From Eurosta solidaginis (lineage: Eukaryota > Arthropoda > Insecta > Diptera > Tephritidae): 64,000 nt of DNA. The translations under genes were made by a program, and so were the position numbers. This document shows, piece by piece, positions 20,555 through 31,099 of the stretch (positions within the stretch are counted from its first letter, which is position 1; each line of letters opens with the position of its first letter). The notes under the pieces are model-generated. The model ran no database searches and had not been told where the DNA came from. It was given only the letters and a program-made list of their open reading frames with translations. Location: NCBI RefSeq assembly GCF_040869045.1, contig NC_090319.1:234725832-234789831 (forward strand), written 5' to 3'.

Positions 20555-21610
20555 GTTAAAGTTAAAGGTAAGGTCAAAGTTAAAGTTAAATTTAAAGTTA
20601 AAGTTACAGTTAAAGTTAAAGTTAAAGTTAAAATTAAAGTTGAAGTTAAAGTTAAAGTTAAAGTTAAAGTTGAAGTTAAAGTTAAAGTTAAAGTTAAAGT
20701 TAAAGTTAAAGTTAAAGTTAAAGTGAATGTTAAAGTTAAAGTTAAAGTTAAAGTTAAAGTTAAAGTTATAGTTAAAGCTAAAGTTAAAGTTAAAGTTAAG
20801 GTTAAAGTTAAAGTTGAAATTAAAGTTAAAGTTAAAGTTAAAGTAAAAGTAAAAGTTAAAGTTAAAGTTAACGTTAAAGTTAAAGTTAAAGTTAAAGTTA
20901 AAGTTAAAGTTAAAATTAAAGTTAAAGTTATAGTTAAAGTTAAAGTTGAAGTTAAAGTTGAAGTTAAAGTTAAAGTTAAAAATAAAGTTAAAGTTAAAGT
21001 AAAAGTTAAAGTTAAAATTAAAAATAAAGTTAAAGTTAAAATTAAAGTTAAAGTTATAGTTAAAGTTAAAATTAAAGTTAAAGTTATAGTTAAAGTTAAA
21101 GTAGAAGTTAAAGTTAAAGTTAAAGTTAAAGTTAAAGTTAAAGTTAAAGTTAAAGTTAAAGTTAACGTTAAAGTTAAAGTTAAAGTTAAAGTTAAAGTTA
21201 AAGTTAAAGTTAAAGTTAAAGTTAAAGTTAAAGTTAAAGTTAAAATTAAAGTTAAAGTTGAAGTTAAAGTTAAAGTTAAAGTTAAAAATAAAGTTAAAGT
21301 TAAAGTAAAAGTTAAAGTTGAAGTTAAAGTTAAAGTTAAAGTTAAAGTTAAAGTTAAAGTTAAAGTTAGAGTTAAAGTTAAAGTTAAAGTTATAGTTAAA
21401 GTTGAAGTTAAAGTTAAAGTTAAAGTTAAAGTTAAAAATAAAGTTAAAGTTAAAGTTGAAGTTAAAGTTAAAGTTAAAGTTAAAGTTAAAGTTAAAGTTA
21501 AAGTTAAAGTTAAAGTTAAAGTTAAAGTTAAAGTTAAATTAAAGTTAAAGTTAAAGTTATAGGTAAAGTTAAAGTTGAAGTTAGAGTTAGAGTTAAAGTT
21601 AAAGTTAAAG
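20555..21610. repeat. (GTTAAA)n satellite array 1
   Basis: About 1.06 kb of tandem hexamers GTTAAA with variants GTTGAA, GTTATA, ATTAAA and AATAAA. It is open in two frames per strand simply because the hexamer has no stop in them (Val-Lys, Leu-Lys; Phe-Asn, Leu-Thr on the other strand), so the long frames are not proteins. It abuts a LINE poly(A) tract at 21611. Confidence 0.97.
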
Positions 21611-21849
21611 TTTTTTTTTTTTTTTTTTTTTTTTTGTGTTTCGTGGAAGGGGGAAATGCTTCATGCACTGACCGGGATATTTAAGCCTCACTGCGAGACT
21701 CTCCGAGTGTAGGACTGCCTTCTTCCATGAAGGCCTACCCACTAAAACCTAACCTCCCACGGCCCGCGCAAATCCCCGTACCTGGGACCGCGTTTAGCAT
21801 TACTTCGGGTACGGGTGCGCGCTACGTGAGCTCTATGGCTACTCTCACG

Positions 21850-23787
21850 CTAATGGGCTAGGCATCCGTCTTCTCGTTTACTGGTAAGTATATGCCTCAC
21901 ATATGTGCTGACCGTATCCCATTTGTCTCTTCGACAGGTCATGTTATTAATGACACTGCCCGGGGATAGGTCGCCAAGTACCTCTTCTACCCTCCTTCGC
22001 TGATGGGAGAAGTGCCTGCATTCGAAGAAGGTGTGGCGTACATCGTCTATTTCCCCACAGTACAGGCAGCTCGGGCTATCAACTTTACCCATTCTGTGTA
22101 GGTATTTGCGGAAGTAACCATGTCCCGTTAGAAACTGGGTCAGGTAAAAGTCTACCTCTCCGTGCGGTCGCTTCAACCATGGATCAAGTTCAGGGATTAG
22201 TTCCCTAGTCCACTTTCCTACGATGCTGTTGCTCCACTGATCTTGCCAACGTCGGATCGAATCTTCTCGCGCCTGCATGGCAACAGCAGCTCTACTTGCT
22301 TGCGATCCGTTGTCATATATTGTTTTTCTTTCCTCAACGAGAAGATATATCGGTATGGTTCCCGCAACGACCAGGACAGCTTCAGCTGATACCGTGCGGT
22401 AAGCCGAAGATATTTGCAGCGCCCCTCTGCGTTGGACCGAGGTGAGGGCGACTCGGTTCTTCCGGTATTTCATTGCGTCCGCCCAGATTTCTGCACCATA
22501 TAAGAGTATAGAATCCGAGGCTGATGCAAGCAACTTCCTTGTGCATGGCTTTGGGCCACCTGTGTTTGCCATTAATCTACTCAACTGCGCTATTATGCGC
22601 GCAGCTCTTTCGCAGGTCCCTCGTATGTGATCCGAGAAGTTGAGTTTGCTGTCTAACCTCACTCCCAGATATTTCGCTGAAGCGAGTGTTTCTATTGGCT
22701 GGTCCCCAACCATCATGTTCCTGGTAGTGGGAATACGTCCCTTTGTGAGGATGACGATCTCCGTTTTGGCTGTTGCTAACTGGAGACCGTGCTCAGCCAT
22801 CCACCTATTTACATTACGCATGACCTGGTTTAATTTTAGCTGTGCCAGCTCGCAGCTTGGTGCTGTTATCACAGCTGCCACGTCGTCTGCAAATGCAACG
22901 AGGAAGGTGCTTTCTGGCATGTCTAATCGAAGAAGACTGTCGTAAGTTATATTCCAGAGATCGGGACCTAGTACCGAACCCTGGGCTGCTCCACCTGTTA
23001 TTTTTACCTTTTTTTGACCGTGAGTACTTTCATATATTAGATACCTCTCTCTTAGGTAGTCCCTTAAAATTTCTAACAAATATTGCGGTACTTTGAAAGT
23101 GCTTTCTAGTGCCTCAAGCATGTCCTCCCACCTAGCTGAGTTAAAAGTGTTTTTGATGTCCAGCGTGACCAGCAACACTATAGGTCTTGCTCTGTGGCAC
23201 GCTGTCTCGGCTTTCTTGACTGCGTCTATAACTTCTGCTATGGCATCCATTGTAGAGTGCCCCCTCCGAAAACCATGCTGTCTGGGCGACAGTCCTCCGG
23301 CGTCCTGTAACGCTCTGGTGAGGCGTTGCTTCAGGAGACTCTCCATCAATTTCCCTGCTGTGTCCAACATACATAGGGGACGGTAGGATGATGGAGAGTT
23401 GGGATCTCCTTTCCCATTTGGAATGAGAACCAGTCGTGCTGTCTTCCATATGGTGGGGAAAATTCTTTCTTCGAGACATTTGTTGTACATGTGCAACATA
23501 AGTTCTGGGCAGTCGTTTGCAGCTAGTCTAATTGCCTCCGCGGGTATTCCGTCGGGCCCAGATGCTTTCCTAGGTTTCATAGTTCGCACGGCAGTTTTAA
23601 GCTCTTCTTCTTGGAATGGTTCCACGTTGCGATCTTCATGGGTAACGTACCAGCCCTCCCTAGGCATTTGGGTGGGAAACAGGCCATCCACAATGTTCCT
23701 TATTTTGTTCTCGTCCATCAGCTGGTTTGGCGGACGGAACTTCTTCATTACTATCTTATATCCCTGCCCCCATGGGTCTCGATCCAC
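21850..23787 (-). pseudogene. R1-clade reverse transcriptase (ORF2 C-terminal part), copy A
   Basis: A 645-codon frame; homology continues upstream without stop to about 23877 (EALEKSEAYKGAKKAL). Motifs by residue: KASGPDGIPAE 74-84, GDPNSPSSYRPL 127-138, GFRRGHST 172-179, TLDIKNTFNS 208-217, AAQGSVLGP 267-275, catalytic FADD 299-302. A C-terminal zinc knuckle has Cys574, Cys577, His585 and Cys590. The RT body is intact and the catalytic residues are present. It is cut off from the endonuclease by a deletion and TGA at about 23885. It would prime reverse transcription at a nicked chromosomal target. Confidence 0.9.
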
Positions 23788-23887
23788 TTCCTCGCAAAGC
23801 GCTTTCCAGCACTTAAGCTTGCTTTGCTTAATGGCAGCACTAAGAGCTTTCTTCGCTCCTTTGTACGCTTCCGACTTTTCTAGAGCC

Positions 23888-24544
23888 TCAGGCCTGGTAG
23901 TTGTGATCGCTGCCAGTCAGATCCTCTATGACTCTCCATCCAGCAGCGGTCAGCAGCAGGCTTTCTGACACTAGTGTTACATCGGGGATCGAGTATCCAA
24001 AGCCTGGCCGTCGGTATGTAGGGGTCGTACCAGTGTTAAGCACGTTCAAACCGAGCCTGGCTGCCATCTCAAGGACTAACCTTCCACGGGTGTTAGTCTG
24101 CGGCATTCCCCATTCGACGGCTCTTGCGTTAAAGTCTCCCGCCACAACCAGGTTACTAGTTAAGTCCCTCAGGTCGTCTTCAATAAGTTCAAGCTTCTCC
24201 CTGAACGTTTGAATGGGATCATTCGGGGACAAGTAGCAGCTTACTATTGTGGTATTATTCGTAGTTAGGCGGACGTAGCCTTGTCCGGCAACACGGTTCA
24301 CAATATTGGCATTTGCATCTGTCATCCAGATTGCGGCGGTGCCGGTGTTGTCTATATGCCAATCATTTCGGGCTCTATAGGGTTCGCTGATGATAACGCT
24401 GTTAGCTTTATGGTCTAAGACCAACTGTTGTAGTAGCTCATCAGCAAGTCTGCTCCGGTTTAGGTTGCCTTGGATAAAACTAATCACTATTGAATTGAGA
24501 CTTTGGCCTTTGCAACAGCGAGTGCCGCTCTGAAAATGCTGCAT
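23888..24544 (-). pseudogene. R1-clade apurinic-type endonuclease (ORF2 N-terminal part), copy A
   Basis: A 218-codon minus-strand frame. Recognisable active-site blocks are QGNLNRSR (about 25-32), ISEPYR (about 53-58), VAGDFNARAVEWG (about 142-154) and the final GSDHN (about 211-215). All catalytic residue types (N, E, D/N, H) are present. It ends at a TGA right after GSDHNYQA, while the RT frame picks up seven bases later with a linker far shorter than usual for the clade; I infer an internal deletion. It overlaps the end of ORF1. In the family this enzyme nicks the insertion target. Confidence 0.87.
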
Positions 24545-25264
24545 GCTCCAGATCCAGTGACATGATCGAGCTTCTGTGTATTACACAGGTAACATTTTGG
24601 AGCTGAGGTACAGGCCGAAGCTTTGTGGCCGCTTTGCCCACACTTCCAGCAGGCGTTACTCCTGTCTGGACCCTTGCATTCTGCCTTCCGGTGTCCGTAG
24701 CCGAGACACCTAAAGCAGCGTTGTACTTCTGCTCGCTGTCTGATTCGGCACTGTATCCATCCGATCGGAATTTTACCTTTTTTGAGTAGGGCGTTGCCAA
24801 TATTCTCGTCCACTTCGACGACCGCCATTTTCTGTTCTCTTTGGTTTGCTGCGAACACAGAGACACGGAGAGGTCTAGTGATTTCTTCTTTTCCGACCTC
24901 CCTCCTTATTGCGTCTTGGATTTCTGTTTCAGTTGTGAGACAGTCCATGCCAAGTACTTCCAACTTCATCCGCTTGGAGAGCTGTTGTGCTTCACCGACC
25001 TCTCCTACTGCACTACCTATAGCTGCTCTGAAGGCCGTCTGGTCACTGCAGCGCGCCGTTTCAATCAGTACGTTACCAGATTTGGTTTTTCGTACTGACC
25101 GTACCACCGTACCTGTGTCATTAGGGCGGAGCTGGCCGCGTATGGCCCCTAGTACCTGGGCATAGCTTTTGCCTTCCACAGGTTTTACCACAAAAGTTGC
25201 TGCTTGTCTCCTCTTTCTCGCCCGTTTTTGAGCTTTAGGAGCTTGGACGGGGGTTGCCTGCTTG
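24487..25264 (-). pseudogene. R1-clade ORF1 (Gag-like, CCHC knuckles), 5'-truncated, copy A
   Basis: Open from the 5' junction (about 25264) to the stop at 24487. A Met at 25191 exists, but the frame runs on upstream through a basic stretch (AQKRARKRRQAA), so the natural start has been lost in the 5' truncation. Near the C-terminus lie CFRCLGYGHRKAEC, CWKCGQSGHKASAC and CYLC: two complete CX2CX4HX4C knuckles and a partial third. Such proteins coat element RNA and carry it to the nucleus. Confidence 0.88.
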
Positions 25265-26555
25265 TTAATGTTAAAATTAAAGTTAAAGTTAGAGTTAAAA
25301 TTAATGTTAAAGTTAAAGTTATAGTTAAACTTAAAGTTAAAGTTAAAGTTAAAGTTAAAGTTAAATTTAAAGTTAAAGTTAAAGTTAAAGTTATAGTTAA
25401 AGTTAAAGTTAAAGTTAAAGTTAAAATTAAAATTAAAGTTAAAGTTATAGTTAAAGTTAAAGATAAAGTTGAAGTTAAAGTTAAAGTTAAAGTTAAAAAT
25501 AAAGTTAAAGTTGAAGTTAAAGTTAAATTAAAGTTATAGTTAAAGTTAAAGTTGAAGTTAAAGTTAAAGTTAAAGTTAAAGTTAAAGTGAATGTTAAAGT
25601 TAAAGTTATAGTTAAAGCTAAAGTTAAAGTTAAAGTTAAAATTAAAGTTAAAGTTAAAGTTAAAGTTAAAGTTAAAGTTATAGTTAAAGTTGAAGTTAAA
25701 GTTGAAGTTAAAGTTAAAGTTAAAGTTAAAGTTAAAGTTAAAGTTAAAGTTAAAGTTAAAGTTAAATTAAAGTTAAAGTTAAAGTTATAGTTAAAGTTAA
25801 AGTTGAAGTTAAAGTTAAAGTTAAAGTTAAAGTTAAATTTAAAGTTAAAGTTAAAGTTAAAGTTAAAGTTAAAGTTGAAGTTAAAGTTAAAGTTAAAGTT
25901 AAATTAAAGTTAAAGTTAAAATTAAAGTTAAAGTTAAAATTAAAGTTAAATTAAAGTTAAAGTTAAAGATAAAGTTATAGTTAAAGTTAAAGTTGAAGTT
26001 AAAGTTAAAGTTAAATTTAAAGTTAAAGTTAAGGTTAAATATAAAGTTAAAGTTAAAGTTAAAGTTAAAATTAAAGTTAAAGTTAAATTAAAGTTAAAGT
26101 TAAAATTAAAGTTAAAGTTAAAGTTAAAGTTAAAATTAAAGTTAAATTAAAGTTAAAGTTAAAGTTAAAGTTAAAGTTATAGTTAAAGTTAAAGTTAAAG
26201 TTGAAGTTAAAGTTAAAGTTAAACTTAAAATTAAAATTTAAGTTGAAGTTAAAGTTAAAGTTAAAGTTAAAGTTAAAGTTAAAGTTAAGGTTAAAGTTAA
26301 AGTTAAAGTTAAAGTTAAAGTTAAATTTAAAGTTAAAGTAAAAGTTAAATTAAAGTTAAAGTTAAAGTTAAAGTTAAAGTTAAAGTTAAAGTTAAAGTTA
26401 AAGTTATAGTTAAAGTTAAAGTTAAAGTTGAAGTTAAAGTTAAAGTTAAAGTTAAAGTTAAAGTTATAGTTAAAGTTAAAGTTAAATTTAAAGTTAAATT
26501 TAAAATTAAAGTTAAAGTTGAAGTTAAATTTAAAGTTAAAGTTGAAGTTAAAGTT
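25265..26555. repeat. (GTTAAA)n satellite array 2
   Basis: About 1.3 kb of GTTAAA and close variants (GTTATA, GTTGAA, TTTAAA, occasional five- or seven-base units that shift phase). It runs from the LINE 5' end to a truncated gypsy LTR. The same array, slightly shortened, reappears at 29376-30618 by tandem duplication. Confidence 0.97.
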
Positions 26556-26990
26556 ATTGGTCTTTATTAGACTACTTTGAAAATATTTCACAATAACACC
26601 TATACTTGGCAACCAATAGCGTGCTTAAAACAAACTGATTGCTGTTTACTCAGCTTTCGCTCCTTTTATAGTCCCTGCTGTCTTGTTCGCATACTTCTAG
26701 GCGTTTCTTCTTCTAGAATTTACTAATTGTTTACCAGCTATAAACTTGCCAGCTATAAACTACAGATGCACGTTTATAGCCTCTCGTAGAGCCATATGCG
26801 CGCGTATATGTGAGTAATACTTCCACCGATGTAAGTATCTCAGATGTGTGCATGTGTTTGTGCGTATCCCTCCGCTGCTTGGTTGTACATATGTGCAGAC
26901 ATAATGATTGATTTGTTTATGTACATACAAATGACTGCTTAGTATCGGCTTAGAGATGATAGTATCCCTTAGTGTTGCTAATATTCGTCA
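26556..26990 (-). repeat. Truncated gypsy 3' LTR, copy A
   Basis: Matches 36106-36529 of the 5' LTR but lacks the 98 bases corresponding to 36008-36105. The break lies about a dozen bases beyond an AATAAA poly(A) signal on the minus strand and joins directly to GTTAAA repeats. Small length differences include an extra AACTTGCCAGCTAT-type duplication near 26745. Confidence 0.85.
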
Positions 26991-27371
26991 CACTGCCCTC
27001 CACCTAAGTCTGATCATCCCGATCAGACAAATTTCCTGATCTAAACGCCGCCAGACTTTCCAGATGAACCACTTTCATTTTGGTCCGTGTTTACCAATGG
27101 TTTGCATCCTGTAAATTATATCCTTGATCCGTTTTACAACTTTGTATGGGCCTTCCCAGTTACAATGCATTTTCGGGGACAAACCTTTTTTCCGTTGTGG
27201 GTTGTATAACAGCACCAAATCTCCTTCCTGAAAACCTTCCAAATTAATTGCTTTATCGTATCTGGCTTTCATCTTGTCACTCATAATCTTTGTTCGTTGC
27301 CTTATCAGATCATGTATTTCTCTCCGCTCTTCTTCCAAGACACCTGTGGCTTTCTTGACATTTCTCTCCGC
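26991..27371 (-). pseudogene. Gypsy integrase C-terminus, copy A, cut by duplication breakpoint
   Basis: The minus strand encodes ERREIHDLIRQRTKIMSDKM, then EGDLVLLYNPQRKKGLSPKM and WEGPYKVVKRI, the GPY/F-type integrase tail. It ends near 27075, and a purine-rich AGGTGGAGGGCAGTG (polypurine tract) precedes the LTR. Homology stops at 27371, where LINE sequence begins abruptly; the complete version is at 31054-31434. Confidence 0.85.
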
Positions 27372-28000
27372 GCCCCCTCCGAAAACCATGCTGTCTGGGC
27401 GACAGTCCTCCGGCGTCCTGTAACGCTCTGGTGAGGCGTTGCTTCAGGAGACTCTCCATCAATTTCCCTGCTGTGTCCAACATACATAGGGGACGGTAGG
27501 ATGATGGAGAGTTGGGATCTCCTTTCCCTTTTGGAATGAGAACCAGTCGTGCTGTCTTCCATATGGTGGGGAAAATTCTTTCTTCGAGACATTTGTTGTA
27601 CATGTGCAACATAAGTTCTGGGCAGTCGTTTGCAGCTAGTCTAATTGCCTCCGCGGGTATTCCGTCGGGCCCAGATGCTTTCCTAGGTTTCATAGTTCGC
27701 ACGGCAGTTTTAAGCTCTTCTTCTTGGAATGGTTCCACGTTGCGATCTTCATGGGTAACGTACCCGCCCTCCCTAGGCAGTTGGGTGGGAAACAGGCCAT
27801 CCACAATGTTCCTTATTTTGTTCTCGTCCATCAGCTGGTTTGGCGGACGGAACTTCTTCATTACTATCTTATATCCCTGCCCCCATGGGTCTCGATCCAC
27901 TTCCTCGCAAAGCGCTTTCCAGCACTTAAGCTTGCTTTGCTTAATGGCAGCACTAAGAGCTTTCTTCGCTCCTTTGTACGCTTCCGACTTTTCTAGAGCC

Positions 28001-28558
28001 TCAGGCCTGGTAGTTGTGATCGCTGCCAGTCAGATCCTCTATGACTCTCCATCCAGCAGCGGTCAGCAGCAGGCTTTCTGACACTAGTGTTACATCGGGG
28101 ATCGAGTATCCAAAGCCTGGCCGTTGGTATGTAGGGGTCGTACCAGTGTTAAGCACGTTCAACCCGAGCCTGGCTGCCATCTCAAGGACTAACCTTCCAC
28201 GGGTGTTAGTCTGCGGCATTCCCCATTCGACGGCTCTTGCGTTAAAGTCTCCCGCCACAACCAGGTTACTAGTTAAGTCCCTCAGGTCGTCTTCAATAAG
28301 TTCAAGCTTCTCCCTGAACGTTTGAATGGGATCATTCGGGGACAAGTAGCAGCTTACTATTGTGGTATTATTCGTAGTTAGGCGGACGTAGCCTTGTCCG
28401 GCAACACGGTTCACAATATTGGCGTTTGCATCTGTCATCCAGATTGCGGCGGTGCCGGTGTTGTCTATATGCCAATCATTTCGGGCTCTATAGGGTTCGC
28501 TGATGATAACGCTGTTAGCTTTATGGTCTAACCAACTGTTGTAGTAGCTCATCAGCAA
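28001..28558 (-). pseudogene. R1-clade endonuclease, copy B
   Basis: Same domain as 23888-24544 with the SEPYR, GDFNARAVEWG and GSDHN blocks. The N-terminal block is out of frame owing to a 3-4 base change near 28530. It ends at the same TGA after GSDHNYQA, showing that the endonuclease-RT deletion predates the duplication. Confidence 0.85.
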
Positions 28559-28597
28559 GTCTGCTCCGGTTTAGGTTGCCTTGGATAAAACTAATCA

Positions 28598-29375
28598 CTA
28601 TTGAATTGAGACTTTGGCCTTTTCAACAGCGAGTGCCGCTCTGAAAATGCTGCATGCTCCAGATCCAGTGACATGATCGAGCTTCTGTGTATTACACAGG
28701 TAACATTTTGGAGCTGCGGTACAGGCCGAAGCTTTGTGGCCGCTTTGCCCACACTTCCAGCAGGCGTTACTCCTGTCTGGACCCTTGCATTCTGCCTTCC
28801 GGTGTCCGTAGCCGAGACACCTAAAGCAGCGTTGTACTTCTGCTCGCTGTCTGATTCGGCACTGTATCCATCCGATCGGAATTTTACCTTTTTTGAGTAG
28901 GGCGTTGCCAATATTCTCGTCCACTTCGACGGCCGCCATTTTCTGTTCTCTTTGGTTTGCTGCGAACACAGAGACACGGAGAGGTCTAGTGATTTCTTCT
29001 TTTCCGACCTCCCTCCTTATTGCGTCTTGGATTTCTGTTTCAGTTGTGAGACAGTCCATGCCAAGTACTTCCAACTTCATCCGCTTGGAGAGCTGTTGTG
29101 CTTCACCGACCTCTCCTACTGCACTACCTATAGCTGCTCTGAAGGCCGTCTGGTCACTGCAGCGCGCCGTTTCAATCAGTACGTTACCAGATTTGGTTTT
29201 TCGTACTGACCGTACCACCGTACCTGTGTCATTAGGGCGGAGCTGGCCGCGTATGGCCCCTAGTACCTGGGCATAGCTTTTGCCTTCCACAGGTTTTACC
29301 ACAAAAGTTGCTGCTTGTCTCCTCTTTCTCGCCCGTTTTTGAGCTTTAGGAGCTTGGACGGGGGTTGCCTGCTTG
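28598..29375 (-). pseudogene. R1-clade ORF1, copy B
   Basis: Duplicate of 24487-25264 with the same CCHC knuckles. Only a handful of residue changes (for example Val to Ala in MAVVEVDEN, Ser to Ala in ACTSAPK, Ala to Glu near the C-terminus). It has the same 5' truncation at the satellite. Confidence 0.88.
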
Positions 29376-30618
29376 TTAATGTTAAAATTAAAGTTAAAGT
29401 TAGAGTTAAAATTAATGTTAAAGTTAAAGTTATAGTTAAACTTAAAGTTAAAGTTAAAGTTAAAGTTAAATTTAAAGTTAAAGTTAAAGTTAAAGTTATA
29501 GTTAAAGTTAAAGTTAAAGTTAAAATTAAAATTAAAGTTAAAGTTATAGTTAAAGTTAAAGATAAAGTTGAAGTTAAAGTTAAAGTTAAAAATAAAGTTA
29601 AAGTTGAAGTTAAAGTTAAATTAAAGTTATAGTTAAAGTTAAAGTTGAAGTTAAAGTTAAAGTTAAAGTTAAAGTTAAAGTGAATGTTAAAGTTAAAGTT
29701 ATAGTTAAAGCTAAAGTTAAAGTTAAAGTTAAAATTAAAGTTAAAGTTAAAGTTAAAGTTAAAGTTAAAGTTATAGTTAAAGTTGAAGTTAAAGTTAAAG
29801 TTAAAGTTAAAGTTAAAGTTAAAGTTAAATTAAAGTTAAAGTTAAAGTTATAGTTAAAGTTAAAGTTGAAGTTAAAGTTAAAGTTAAAGTTAAATTTAAA
29901 GTTAAAGTTAAAGTTAAAGTTAAAGTTAAAGTTAAAGTTGAAGTTAAAATTAAAGTTAAAGTTAAATTAAAGTTAAAGTTAAAATTAAAGTTAAAGTTAA
30001 AGTTAAAATTAAAGTTAAATTAAAGTTAAAGTTAAAGATAAAGTTATAGTTAAAGTTAAAGTTGAAGTTAAAGTTAAAGTTAAATTTAAAGTTAAAGTTA
30101 AGGTTAAAGATAAAGTTAAAGTTAAAGTTAAAGTTAAAATTAAAGTTAAAGTTAAATTAAAGTTAAAGTTAAAGTTAAAATTAAAGTTAAAGTTAAAGTT
30201 AAAGTTAAAATTAAAGTTAAATTAAAGTTAAAGTTAAAGTTAAAGTTATAGTTAAAGTTAAAGTTAAAGTTAAAGTTAAAGTTGAAGTTAAAGTTAAAGT
30301 TAAACTTAAAGTTAAAATTTAAGTTGAAGTTAAAGGTAAAGTTAAAGTTAAAGTTAAGGTTAAAGTTAAAGTTAAAGTTAAAGTTAAAGTTAAATTTAAA
30401 GTTAAAGTTAAAGTTAAATTAAAGTTAAAGTTAAAGTTAAAGTTAAAGTTAAAGTTAAAGTTAAAGTTATAGTTAAAGTTAAAGTTAAAGTTGAAGTTAA
30501 AGTTAAAGTTAAAGTTAAAGTTAAAGTTATAGTTAAAGTTAAAGTTAAATTTAAAGTTAAATTTAAAATTAAAGTTAAAGTTGAAGTTAAAGTTAAAGTT
30601 AAAGTTGAAGTTAAAGTT
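29376..30618. repeat. (GTTAAA)n satellite array 3 (duplicate of array 2)
   Basis: Carries the same order of variant hexamers as 25265-26555 with several whole-hexamer losses, consistent with replication slippage or unequal exchange after the duplication. Confidence 0.97.
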
Positions 30619-31053
30619 ATTGGTCTTTATTAGACTACTTTGAAAATATTTCACAATAACACCTATACTTCGCAACCAATAGCGTGCTTAAAACAAACTG
30701 ATTGCTGTTTACTCAGCTTTCGCTCCTTTTATAGTCCCTGCTGTCTTGTTCGCATACTTCTAGGCGTTTCTTCTTCTAGAATTTACTAATTGTTTACCAG
30801 CTATAAACTTGCCAGCTATAAACTACAGATGCACGTTTATAGCCTCTCATAGAGCCATATGCGCGCGTATATGTGAGTAATACTTCCACCGATGTGAGTA
30901 TCTCAGATGTGTGCATGTGTTTGTGCGTATCCCTCCGCTGCTTGGTTGTACATATGTGCAGACATAATGATTGATTTGTTTATGTACATACAAATGACTG
31001 CTTAGTATCGGCTTAGAGATGATAGTATCCCTTAGTGTTGCTAATATTCGTCA
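30619..31053 (-). repeat. Truncated gypsy 3' LTR, copy B
   Basis: Near-identical duplicate of 26556-26990 with the same break point against the satellite. Confidence 0.85.
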
Positions 31054-31099
31054 CATTGCCCTCCACCTAAGTCTGATCATCCCGATCAGACAAATTTCC

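Larger units (their letters stand above)
21611..25264 (-). mobile_element. R1-clade non-LTR retrotransposon, copy A, 5'-truncated
   Basis: A minus-strand LINE inserted in the GTTAAA satellite. The 3' end is a 25-base poly(A) tract (poly-T at 21611-21635) that directly adjoins the array. The 5' end at about 25264 lies in ORF1 coding sequence and meets array 2. It encodes a Gag-like ORF1 with CCHC knuckles, an apurinic-type endonuclease and an RT with FADD. Order and motifs are those of the R1 clade, which includes several repeat-targeting elements. A deletion with stop between endonuclease and RT, plus the 5' truncation, makes it inactive. Confidence 0.88.
27372..29375 (-). mobile_element. R1-clade LINE, copy B, 3' part missing (duplicated segment)
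   Basis: Near-identical to 23259-25264. It lacks the RT catalytic half and the poly(A) end because the tandem-duplication breakpoint lies in the RT at the GFRRG motif. RT N-terminal part 27372-27990, endonuclease 28001-28600, ORF1 28598-29375. Near 28530 copy A reads TAAGACCAACTG where copy B has TAACCAACTG, a small indel that breaks the start of the endonuclease frame. Confidence 0.88.
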
